Positions 31,448 through 38,927 of a DNA stretch of 64,000 nucleotides are shown here, piece after piece (position 1 is the first letter of the stretch; every line of letters starts with the position of its first letter). Origin of the DNA: Candidatus Accumulibacter appositus (GTDB lineage: Bacteria > Pseudomonadota > Gammaproteobacteria > Burkholderiales > Rhodocyclaceae); contig JEMX01000011.1 in the NCBI GenBank assembly GCA_000585055.1, positions 124,374 through 188,373 of the forward strand. The letters run 5' to 3'. The notes under the pieces are model-generated. The model searched no databases. It saw nothing but the letters and a program-made list of their open reading frames with translations, and was not told the DNA's origin. The position numbers were made by a program, and so were the translations under genes.

Positions 31448-31687
31448 TCAGCCCTCGCTGTTGGCGTCCTGCTGGATGGTGATTGGACGCGACGGCACAA
31501 CCGTCGAAATCGCGTGTTTGTATACCATCTGGGTAACAGTGTTCTTGAGCAGGACGACATACTGATCGAAGGATTCAACCTGCCCTTGCAGCTTGATGCC
31601 ATTGACCAGATAGATCGAAACTGGAACCCGTTCGCGCCGCAAGGTATTGAGAAACGGGTCTTGTAAAAGTTGCCCTTTATTATTCAT
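31448..31687 (-). CDS. hfq: RNA chaperone Hfq
   Basis: A 79-residue Sm-like protein. Sm1 contains [14 protein letters not shown] and [14 protein letters not shown]; Sm2 ends in [12 protein letters not shown], which carries the YKHA motif of the uridine-binding proximal face. It forms a hexamer that pairs small RNAs with mRNAs. GGAG lies 9 bases before the ATG. It is the first gene of the run to purA; the C-terminal tail is short, as in many Betaproteobacteria. Confidence 0.98.
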   Translation of the reverse strand: MNNKGQLLQDPFLNTLRRERVPVSIYLVNGIKLQGQVESFDQYVVLLKNTVTQMVYKHAISTVVPSRPITIQQDANSEG

Positions 31688-32027
31688 GCTACGAACTCCA
31701 TGTTTATTCGTGTTTTGGAGAGACCAGCATAATTGATTTCACTGTCGTTTGCCATAACGCGTTCAAAGGGGATTTTGCCCCCGCTATCTCAGGGTCCTGA
31801 CGGCCGGCAGCCTGGCGGCGGTCCCGCGACCAGGGGCGGCCGTCGGCGTGATTGCGCGGCCGTAGGCGCCGCCTCGCCTTCCGACAGGCCTGCCGCCCCA
31901 GCCGCTTGCGTGGCGTGACCAGAGAGTGCAGTCACGCCCGCTGGTGGCGTCGCCTTGGCGAATCGTCCTTCAAACGCGTCCACTCCGCTGGCGGCGACGA
32001 CGTCACCGCCCCACGGAAACCGTCACC
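31688..32027. other. Intergenic region upstream of hfq with an inverted repeat
   Basis: About 340 bases with no recognisable gene, between hfq (minus) and the cidA remnant (plus). It must hold the hfq promoter; a TATGCT-like -10 about 40 bases before the hfq start on the minus strand is the best candidate, but its -35 is not clear. GGCGTGAC at 31912-31919 is mirrored by GTCACGCC at 31931-31938. Confidence 0.4.
31912..31938. repeat. Perfect 8-bp inverted repeat
   Basis: GGCGTGAC and GTCACGCC form an 8-base stem with an 11-base loop. No T-run follows on either strand, so it is unlikely to be a simple terminator. It could be an operator or chance. Confidence 0.35.
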
Positions 32028-32246
32028 ATGATTGGCGCCATCACCCAAATTCTGGTTTTTCAGCTGATCGGCGAGTTCATTGTCAGGACGCTGCTCTTGC
32101 GGATCCCGGGCCGCGTGATCGGCATGGCGCGACGCTTCGCCGCCCTCGTCGCGCGCGGCGGGCCGTCGAAGGAACTGCGCAGTGCCGCACAGGGGCAGGC
32201 ACCACTGCGGTCTGAAGAATTGGCGGTTGCGCAAGCGCTTGTGTGA
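32028..32246 (+). pseudogene. Truncated CidA/LrgA holin-like protein remnant
   Basis: A 72-codon frame starting MIGAITQILVFQLIGEFIV, the typical N-terminus of CidA/LrgA family membrane proteins, with IPGRVIGMARRFAALVARGGP corresponding to the conserved IPGPVIGM and ALLxRGG segments. Similarity stops after about residue 55 (KELRSAA). The expected second half with the LLFVPAGVGVM region is missing in all frames, and the usual downstream cidB/lrgB gene is absent. Two Arg residues replace hydrophobic ones inside a predicted helix, also a sign of decay. Likely non-functional; a GT-like gene on the opposite strand starts its 3' end 94 bases later. Confidence 0.7.
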
Positions 32247-32340
32247 CGCTGGAAGGGCGTGGCATGGAACGGACCTCCAGCCGCGCTTCGGCAAGCTGGC
32301 GGCCCGAGCACACATGTCTGTGGCGCAGGAATCCGGGAGC

Positions 32341-33468
32341 TCAGCAGCTCGCGGCGGACTTTTCGCGTGCCAAGGCACACTGCAAACGGTCAATGAGCCT
32401 GTCGACGACCAGCATCTGGTGCATGGTCTGCGGCGTTTCCGGAAGTCGTTTGCGCAGTTCTGACGCGGAAGTGAATGGTGCCGTGAGCGCAGCGTAGCGG
32501 CGTCGAAGCTGCGGTTCACCGGCGAGTTCGAGGAAGCGAAGCTGGATGTACAAATGGGCGAGGTCCTTAGTATGGTGCGTACCGATGCTGGTGCCACCGA
32601 CGTGATACACACCGTCGTCCGTGGCCAGCTCGATCTGCCCGAGGCTGAAGCCTTCGCCATAGGCCAAGGCGAGCAGAACGTGCAGCGTGTCGTAGAAGTC
32701 GTGGTAGCTCTTCATCGCTGCACCGTCGTTCAGCCCCAGGGCGGCGAGCCGGCTTCGCGCTGGTTCGGGAACTTGGCGGTAACTCTGAGCACCCACACCG
32801 TATTTCGCCATCAGGCACCTGAAGACCTCCACCCGAAAGTACAGGAAATGGGTCAGCGGGTAGACCCACTTGCCGTCAGCGCTGGCATCACTCAGCAGGC
32901 ACAGCAAGAACTCCTCGTCGGCGAATAGAAGCTGCGTCAGCACCGTCTTGTCGAACAGGTAGAGATCATGGTCTAACAGACCGAAGTCGCGCGGGTTGTG
33001 GCGCAACAGCATGTTGATCATCGACCCGTGGCCTGCGCTGGAGTTCGGCATAGTGGCAACCCGGAATTGCGGCAGATGCGGCCAATGGGCACGAAGCAGG
33101 TCAGCCTCCCAGCGGTGGGCGCCGTTGAGCAACAGGATGACACGCAGGTCGTTGTTGACCAAGCGCAGGCAGGGCAACAAGAAATGCAGCGTTTGCGGCA
33201 TCACGATCACGTAGAAGTGCCCGCCCAGGCAATCGGCCAGACCGCTCTGGAAGCGCCGAAAGCGCCCCGGCGTCACCCAGCGCTGGAGCACGCCGTCGTT
33301 GATCGCATAGGCCAGCTTCCGGTAGGCACGCACCGCGACGGCCTGCGGCAAGCGCCACACGACGGTCCCCACTCGTCCATGACCACGATCGCGCAGGCGC
33401 TGGTAAAGCATCCGTGCCGACCGCAGGTTGACGCGTAGTTGGCCTACCAGGCCCATTAATCCGCCCAC
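32341..33468 (-). CDS. Unknown protein, possibly GT-A-type glycosyltransferase-like
   Basis: A 375-residue protein without signal peptide. A central region reads like a nucleotide-sugar enzyme: RVILLLNGAHRWEADLLRAHWP, a Ser/Gly-rich NSSAGHGSMINML segment, then GLLDHDLYLFDKTVL, where DHD resembles a metal-binding DXD motif. The rest (YPLTHFLYFRVEVF; YDTLHVLLALAYGEGFSLG; GGTSIGTHHTKDLAHLYIQL) is not recognised. The first ATG is used; a second lies four codons in. It is isolated between a gene remnant and a gene-poor stretch, which suggests an acquired or relocated gene. The glycosyltransferase idea is inference from one motif. Confidence 0.6.
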   Translation of the reverse strand: MGGLMGLVGQLRVNLRSARMLYQRLRDRGHGRVGTVVWRLPQAVAVRAYRKLAYAINDGVLQRWVTPGRFRRFQSGLADCLGGHFYVIVMPQTLHFLLPCLRLVNNDLRVILLLNGAHRWEADLLRAHWPHLPQFRVATMPNSSAGHGSMINMLLRHNPRDFGLLDHDLYLFDKTVLTQLLFADEEFLLCLLSDASADGKWVYPLTHFLYFRVEVFRCLMAKYGVGAQSYRQVPEPARSRLAALGLNDGAAMKSYHDFYDTLHVLLALAYGEGFSLGQIELATDDGVYHVGGTSIGTHHTKDLAHLYIQLRFLELAGEPQLRRRYAALTAPFTSASELRKRLPETPQTMHQMLVVDRLIDRLQCALAREKSAASC

Positions 33469-34199
33469 ACCGCAGCCGCGAGCCCGCCAACGCCTGTCAC
33501 AGGGCTAGAAGGTGGGAGCGTCGCTGCCGCCATTGGAATGCACAAGCCAGCATGTTCGACGCGTCGCGCGCAAACGCAGGCATCTCGAAGTAGTGTGCTC
33601 CTCACGGGCCGTGATCCTGGTTCCGGTGTGGACGCACGGCCCGTGGCGGAAGGCCTCAACCGGAGTTCGGTACGCAGGTCGGCACGCAGTTCGGTACGCA
33701 GGTCGGCACGCAGTTCGGCAATATCGCGGCGCGCAGAGCCAAGTCCAGCCATAGTATTCGCTTGCGAAGGATAGGACACCCAACGGGAGAACGGAAAGCA
33801 TATGAGCCTCCATGAAGGGACGTCAATCTCGAAACGGCGGCCCTTGCCGAGTCGTCCGAGCTTCGCCCCGCTCAGCACCTGCGCGCCTGCATGCTGCCGC
33901 ACCTATCAGGCGATGCGCTGGTCGCAGTCGTATGTTGGCTCCGATTGCGCTTGGGGGCCATCCTCGACCGTGGCGACATCGGCCAGTGCGCAGAACAAGG
34001 GCATACTTGCGCAGCAGCTCCGGCCGGAGATCGCCGACAGCGGTGATTGCCGACGAGCACTCTTTGCCCTGCGCGCAAGACACGACTTGCCTGCGCTGCA
34101 GCCATGCCCTCCTCCACCAAAAAGTTGAAATTCCCAGACGGCCACGCTGGCGCATCGAGAAGAAGCCCGCGAAGCGCTAAGCAGCCGACAATCTCAGTT
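33469..34199. other. Gene-poor stretch, probably degenerate sequence
   Basis: About 730 bases where no frame gives a recognisable protein. Several overlapping frames of 70-150 codons exist on both strands, as expected in GC-rich DNA, but none has a convincing start, domain or codon pattern. One minus-strand frame near 33665-33735 encodes a helical ELRADLRT repeat that looks like a fragment of a coiled-coil protein. Together with the nearby cidA remnant this reads as a scar from past deletions. Confidence 0.5.
33665..33720. repeat. Two-copy 24-bp tandem repeat
   Basis: Two identical 24-base units (33665-33688 and 33689-33712, beginning GTTCGGTACGCAGG) are followed by 8 matching bases of a third. 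On the minus strand they encode an eight-residue helical repeat (ELRADLRT). Two copies without spacers is not a CRISPR array. Confidence 0.75.
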
Positions 34200-35105
34200 T
34201 CATTTGGCCTTTCCCTTTTTCCCTTTCTGGTTGCCAAGCCTACTCTTTTCGCCGGCCTGCTCCAGCCACAGGAGCGTATCCGCATAGGCGACAAGGCGGC
34301 CGAGGTAATCCGGAGACAACTCCCGCAGAGTCTCCAGTGAGCGTATCACCAGGGCCTGCGGATTTAGCGGACCTGGGGCCTCAGGGCCTTCGCTGATTGC
34401 CCGCTTTACCCGCTTGTCGGAACCGTGTTTCTCCAGGAGCTCGCGCAACTGTCGCGCAGAAGTCAATTCCTTTGCCCGATTACTGCTGCCTCGGTCGCCA
34501 GGACGCTGGCGACGCACCTTGTCCGACGCCACCGGAACACTGGATGGTGGCGACGATGTCGCTAGCGCGGAGGACTGCAGCAGCGCGTCTTCCTGTCGGC
34601 GCAACAGGTCGACAAGAGAGACATCGCTCTCTTCCTCAACCCAGCCAAACGAACTCTGGCCAATCTGCGTCGTTAACTTGGCAAGAGCACTGACTGCCGA
34701 GGCACCCTCCTCCGTGCCCTTTTGTTTTTTCAGCTTGAGCACCAGTCGCTGCACCGCGCGAACGTTCCCCTCCTCGAGTAAGGAACGAACAATTGCGACG
34801 GACTCGGGGAATTGTGCGGCGATCATCGCGGCAGCTTCGTGTGCGCGTGCGAAGTCCTCCTGGTAGTCAGCCAGTGCACTGCGGACCTTGCTTTCCAGGA
34901 TCAGGCGAACCGATTCCCTTTGCTCCGCAGCTCTCGCGGCCATCGATTCGATCACTCTGAAGCGAACCGGATCGAACTTGTCGGCGCCGCTTCGCTTCAG
35001 ATCAACAATCCCCCCCCAGGCATCGGCAGCGCCCATTTTTGACAAGCTCAGCGGCGTCGCAGCTTGCAGGCGGTCGGAAGCACTATCGGCGCCCCTATCC
35101 GTCAT
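34200..35105 (-). CDS. DUF2894 family protein
   Basis: A 301-residue soluble protein, last of a four-gene unit. Residues about 30-150 are helical and charged (FDPVRFRVIESMAARAAEQR; RSALADYQEDFARAHEAAAM; LVLKLKKQKGTEEGASA). A Ser/Pro-rich linker follows, then a helical C-terminal part with LTSARQLRELLEKHG and LSPDYLGRLVAYADTLLWLE, and a Lys/Gly tail. The family has no known role. Its start overlaps the end of the OmpA/MotB-like gene by 11 bases, so it is co-translated with the membrane pair and is probably a cytoplasmic partner. Confidence 0.82.
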   Translation of the reverse strand: MTDRGADSASDRLQAATPLSLSKMGAADAWGGIVDLKRSGADKFDPVRFRVIESMAARAAEQRESVRLILESKVRSALADYQEDFARAHEAAAMIAAQFPESVAIVRSLLEEGNVRAVQRLVLKLKKQKGTEEGASAVSALAKLTTQIGQSSFGWVEEESDVSLVDLLRRQEDALLQSSALATSSPPSSVPVASDKVRRQRPGDRGSSNRAKELTSARQLRELLEKHGSDKRVKRAISEGPEAPGPLNPQALVIRSLETLRELSPDYLGRLVAYADTLLWLEQAGEKSRLGNQKGKKGKAK

Positions 35106-35751
35106 GCGACGACTTTGCTTCGCTTCCTTGCTTGTTGGCACGCGGCACGGGCGCCATCTCGACGCGACGATTCTGCGAGCGGCCCTTCTCGTCTTGATTG
35201 GAAACGACTGGTTGCTGTGCGCCAAACGCCGCTGCGAAGACCATTGCTGGCGGCATGCCGTCTTCGATCAATGCCCGGGTCACGGTGAGCGCTCGTTCCG
35301 CCGACAATTGCCAGTTGTCACTGTAGCGATGGTTACCTTGTTGAATCGGCAGGTCGTCGGTGAAGCCGCTGACCATCAATAGCTGATCTCTTTGGTCCAG
35401 ATAGACCTTGAGCGGAACCACCAGAGTGCGCAGCAATTCCCGTCCTTCCGGCTGCAACTCGTCGGAATTCAGGGAAAACAGGACGCTGCCACTGATACCG
35501 ATGCGACCGTCGCGCAGGGTCACCCGTCCCGCGGCCAAGGGATCGGCCAGCGCTTGTTCGAGCGCCATTCGCCGCTGCTCCTCCGCCTGGCGCTTCTCGA
35601 CTTCCCGTTCCAGTGACTGCGCAAGCTCCAGCTGAAATCCCAACGCCCACACCAGAAGCAGGACGAAGACGCCGACAAGAGCCGACATCAGGTCACCAAA
35701 AATTGCCCAGATCGGAGTTTTCTCGGAGAACCCATCTTCCAGTTCTTCCAT
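35095..35751 (-). CDS. OmpA/MotB-like peptidoglycan-binding protein of the DUF802 unit
   Basis: A 218-residue protein. One membrane helix at residues about 13-38 carries Asp20 in WAIFGDLMSALVG, aligning with the proton-carrying aspartate of MotB (WKIAYADFMTA). A short helical linker leads to a periplasmic OmpA-type domain at about 88-200, with GFTDDLP, NWQLSAERA at 146-154 and RSQNRRVEM at 191-199, the residues that bind diaminopimelate in peptidoglycan. By family knowledge this is the wall-anchored half of an ion-driven stator. ATG 35751 overlaps the DUF802 stop as TGATG. Its partner is inferred to be the DUF802 protein. Confidence 0.88.
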   Translation of the reverse strand: MEELEDGFSEKTPIWAIFGDLMSALVGVFVLLLVWALGFQLELAQSLEREVEKRQAEEQRRMALEQALADPLAAGRVTLRDGRIGISGSVLFSLNSDELQPEGRELLRTLVVPLKVYLDQRDQLLMVSGFTDDLPIQQGNHRYSDNWQLSAERALTVTRALIEDGMPPAMVFAAAFGAQQPVVSNQDEKGRSQNRRVEMAPVPRANKQGSEAKSSHDG

Positions 35752-37829
35752 CACCCGACCTCTTCCCGCACGGGCTCGGAAGCGCGCTTTCCAGGACGGC
35801 GAAGCTGGCGCAGCTCCTCGAAAATCTCCTTCTGGGAAAGCATGCTGTGATCGATGATTTCCCGGGCCTGTGCCACGTAGTAGGCCAGTTGCTCATCGCT
35901 GCGCGTCGTCGCTTTCGTCAGCGATTGCTCGATGTGATCAAGGCTTTCGACGAGCTTGCCATTGGATTCATTGAACAGACCGACAGCGAGTGTAAATGCT
36001 TCCCCGAGACTCGACATTTCTATCGCACTCCCGGCAAAATCATCGGCAATCTGTGCGGCTTTGCCAGCCAGACTTTCGGCGATTCGGGAGAGCTTCGACA
36101 CTTCCGATTCCACCTGCCCGGAAAATCGCGAACCCACATCCTCCAGCAGGGTGGCCGATGAGGTAAGCAATGCCTCGACCGCCTCTCGCTGCCCGCTGCT
36201 GACCTGTTGCAGTGAGGTCGCCAAGCTGCCGAGTTCGCTCATGATCCGCTGCCGCTCCGCGAGGAGAACGTTGTCACGGTCGATATTGTTCGACATCTCG
36301 CGACGAAGATGAGCAATCACTTCGGCGGCAGCACGCGGGGTTTCGGAGGCCGTCTGAATAAGTCGGGTCATGGGCTCTTCGAGTGAGTTCCCCAGGCTCG
36401 CCAATTGTGCCGCCACCGTCGACTGCAGACCAGCCAGGCTGGCAACAGCGGCCTGGCCGCGACGTTCTTCCTCGTTCCTGAGTGCCTGCAGTTCCGCCTT
36501 CAGGGTCGCGATCAGCGCATTCATTCGCTCGCCATGGCCCTGCAACCATGAGGCTTCGGCATTAATCCTGGTCTCGATCAAGGCCTCGGAGGACTGCAAG
36601 AGAGCGCTCACTTCAGCGAGCATGCCGCAGGAAGTCGCCCGGGCAGTAGCTGCCATTTCACTGGCCGTCTGCTGCATCAAGTCCGACAAGGCCTGGTGCT
36701 GAGCGCAAGAGCGCTCGCTGGCCTGTGCGAAGGAACAAGTCCAAATTTCGAGTCGCTCCCTGTCGGCCAGCTTCTGGCCTTCTGCCCAAGCCGTTGAGCG
36801 CTTATCGAAGGAATCCAGGAAGGAGCTTGTCAGGCCCTCAAGTTGCTGCTGAGCGGTGAGGGTCAGGTGCTGATGCGTTCTTTGCGTTTCAGCGCCGATG
36901 TTCGTAACCAAACCCTCGATCAGTGGTCGGATACTCTCGCCCAGCAGCCGTCCACTCTCGATTGCCTGGCGACCGCTCGCGGCGACACTTTCCCTGAGGG
37001 ACCGGTCGACCGAGCTGGCGAGCTCGGAATAGCTGCTGCTTGCGGATTGGTGAAAGCGCTCCTGGTTGGCAATCAACTTCTCTCCCAGCTGTTCACCCAT
37101 GCGCTCCAATACGGCCGCGAGAACATGCAGTCTTTCCGTAACTTCGGGAAGCGCCTTGGCTTGCGCTTGCACGGCCTTGAAAGCCTGTTGCCGGCTGTAC
37201 GCCAGAGAAAACTCCCGGAAAACAGTGGCCACCTGGCCATCAAGCTGCCTGGTCGCAGACATTCGGTCGCGTCGGCTGATGGTGGCACTCAGGCCGAGCA
37301 TGGCGGACGCCGCCACCCCGGCCACGGAGGTGCCGAAAGCGAGCCCGAGGCCTTTGATGGGAGCAGCCAGACCGGCGCGAATGGCCTGTAGCTCAGTCGT
37401 TCCTTCAAGCGCAAATACGGCCCCTTGCAGGGTCGCGACCATGCCCAGGAAGGTTCCGAATAGGCCCAGCATGACCAGCAGGCCCACCAGATAGGGGGTA
37501 ATCACGGGAGCCGGCAGCCCAACACGCTCGCCTTCGATACGCAGCCGCACCGAGTTCTGCAGCGACGGATGCAGCCTGGCCAGCCACTGCTCAAGAAAAC
37601 CAGGACCCACTTCCGGCGTCGTCCCGGACAATCCCGACAGCGCAGTCGAGAGCGTCGACGTCGCTCGCCGGAACTGCAGAATCTCGATGAAGCCAATCCC
37701 ATAGACGCCGCCAATCACCACGGTCACGACCAGGCCCAAGGGATCGGAAGCGACGAACGTCAGCCCCATCGAAGCGATCGCCGCGGCTCCCAACAAAAAT
37801 GCTATCGCAAAAAGCAGTCTACTTATCAA
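35751..37829 (-). CDS. DUF802 protein with ExbB/MotA-like membrane core and long helical tail
   Basis: A 692-residue protein. Membrane helices lie at about 4-27, 31-51, 110-136 and 153-181. The last two carry ExbB/TolQ/MotA-type patterns, GLFGTFLGMV at 122-131 and GLAFGTSVAGVAASA at 162-176. Residues 185-692 contain no hydrophobic helix and are Ala/Glu/Gln/Leu-rich heptad-like sequence, a cytoplasmic coiled coil of about 500 residues. This matches the shape of ZorA (MotA-like core plus long tail). The TTG start overlaps the DUF3348 stop (TTGA), with GAGGGTGAGAG upstream; the next ATG, 21 codons in, would cut the first helix. An ion-channel role is inferred. Confidence 0.85.
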   Translation of the reverse strand: MISRLLFAIAFLLGAAAIASMGLTFVASDPLGLVVTVVIGGVYGIGFIEILQFRRATSTLSTALSGLSGTTPEVGPGFLEQWLARLHPSLQNSVRLRIEGERVGLPAPVITPYLVGLLVMLGLFGTFLGMVATLQGAVFALEGTTELQAIRAGLAAPIKGLGLAFGTSVAGVAASAMLGLSATISRRDRMSATRQLDGQVATVFREFSLAYSRQQAFKAVQAQAKALPEVTERLHVLAAVLERMGEQLGEKLIANQERFHQSASSSYSELASSVDRSLRESVAASGRQAIESGRLLGESIRPLIEGLVTNIGAETQRTHQHLTLTAQQQLEGLTSSFLDSFDKRSTAWAEGQKLADRERLEIWTCSFAQASERSCAQHQALSDLMQQTASEMAATARATSCGMLAEVSALLQSSEALIETRINAEASWLQGHGERMNALIATLKAELQALRNEEERRGQAAVASLAGLQSTVAAQLASLGNSLEEPMTRLIQTASETPRAAAEVIAHLRREMSNNIDRDNVLLAERQRIMSELGSLATSLQQVSSGQREAVEALLTSSATLLEDVGSRFSGQVESEVSKLSRIAESLAGKAAQIADDFAGSAIEMSSLGEAFTLAVGLFNESNGKLVESLDHIEQSLTKATTRSDEQLAYYVAQAREIIDHSMLSQKEIFEELRQLRRPGKRASEPVREEVG

Positions 37830-38599
37830 ACGCTCTCACCCTCTTCCTTAAGTGCTTCCATGAGTCCAAGAACCGGCTGCAAGCGAGCTTCAAGCTCGGC
37901 CAGCAGTGCCTCTTGCATTTCACCGGAAAACTGCGCAAGCCAGCCTCCCGCTTGACTCCACAACTGCGGATCATCGTCGGCCTCACCGCCGGCAATCGTT
38001 TCCAGATGGCTCTGGTACAAATCGTCAAAGCGCTTTCCGAGCAGCCGTGGGACTTCCGCAAACAGTTTCTGGGCAGGAGCAGAAAAGGCCTCATCCAGCC
38101 CGCTATCGAGGACGACCAGCCGGGCGAGCCTGGATGAACGCCCCGAGACGGCCAGCCGCACATTGGCCCTGAGCGTGTTAATTCTGAGAGCGATCTCCCT
38201 TTGCTGATTCGCATAGAACTGCTGGTAGCGCTTATAGCTCGTCAGCTCTTCCGCCGGCGTACTCGCGGTCACCTTCGGAAAGCCGAGCCACGACGCACCG
38301 GCACCGTGACTAAAGCTGTTGACGATGGATTCCACGAGCTTCGTGCGCACCGTGAGAAACTCCGCTACGATCGACTCCGTCGGCTCTGTGGCATCTGTCT
38401 CTTTGCCAATCTCGGATGTCATCGTTGCAAGCCGTCCATGCACCCTCGACAGAGCGATCGAGTCCGGCAGATTGATCAGTCGCCCAAGCCGTTCAGAAAA
38501 ATGTTGATGCGAAACCGCGCCATCGGCAACCTCAAGCTCAGTTAGCAGGCGAACCAGTCTGGGGACATTCAAAGGTCTTGGCGGCGGGACTTGAGTCAT
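37826..38599 (-). CDS. DUF3348 family protein
   Basis: A 257-residue soluble protein, first of the four-gene unit. It is helical throughout, with no membrane segment: RLVRLLTELEVADGAVSHQHFSERLGRLINL at the start, FLTVRTKLVESI in the middle, YQQFYANQQREIALRINTLRANVR and a C-terminal WLAQFSGEMQEALLAELEARLQPVLGL stretch. DUF3348 genes are seen in Betaproteobacteria beside DUF802 and OmpA-family genes; function unknown. Its stop overlaps the DUF802 start by 4 bases. The stretch upstream (to 38927) must hold the unit's promoter. Confidence 0.82.
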   Translation of the reverse strand: MTQVPPPRPLNVPRLVRLLTELEVADGAVSHQHFSERLGRLINLPDSIALSRVHGRLATMTSEIGKETDATEPTESIVAEFLTVRTKLVESIVNSFSHGAGASWLGFPKVTASTPAEELTSYKRYQQFYANQQREIALRINTLRANVRLAVSGRSSRLARLVVLDSGLDEAFSAPAQKLFAEVPRLLGKRFDDLYQSHLETIAGGEADDDPQLWSQAGGWLAQFSGEMQEALLAELEARLQPVLGLMEALKEEGESV

Positions 38600-38927
38600 A
38601 AGATGGCGTCAGCCAGATCGCCTCTCCCGCGGGGGGAAAAGCGCGGTTCGTGAGTCGCTTACGCGACAAAAGCGCTCTGGTCGTTAAGCCCGCCGCAACG
38701 AATAGTGAGGTTCACGGCGGCAAGAGTATATGAGGCGCCAGCAAACGGCGTCAATCTCGAAGTTCCACCCATGACAATCCTCGCCAGGCGGGGTGGTGGC
38801 AAACACCGGAATCGCACCAATGCAATCTTCGCGCGGAGATCGTCACCGTCCGTTCCGCGCCGAGAGTTGCTGTTGGGGTATGGACGACGCGACCAACGGC
38901 GACGCGACGAGCTCCGGCCACCTGCCC
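38600..38927. other. Intergenic region upstream of the DUF3348 unit
   Basis: About 330 bases between the GMC oxidoreductase gene end and the DUF3348 start, both on the minus strand. It should contain the terminator of the first and the promoter of the second. I see no LexA box, sigma-54 site or strong hairpin with a T-run. Confidence 0.4.

Noticed and set aside
33665..33720. Possible CRISPR array
   Set aside because: Two direct copies of 24 bases with no spacers; it is a simple tandem duplication.
33823..34294. Several overlapping frames of 80-140 codons on both strands
   Set aside because: None has a recognisable domain, a convincing start or neighbours that support it; they overlap one another and look like GC-rich chance frames.
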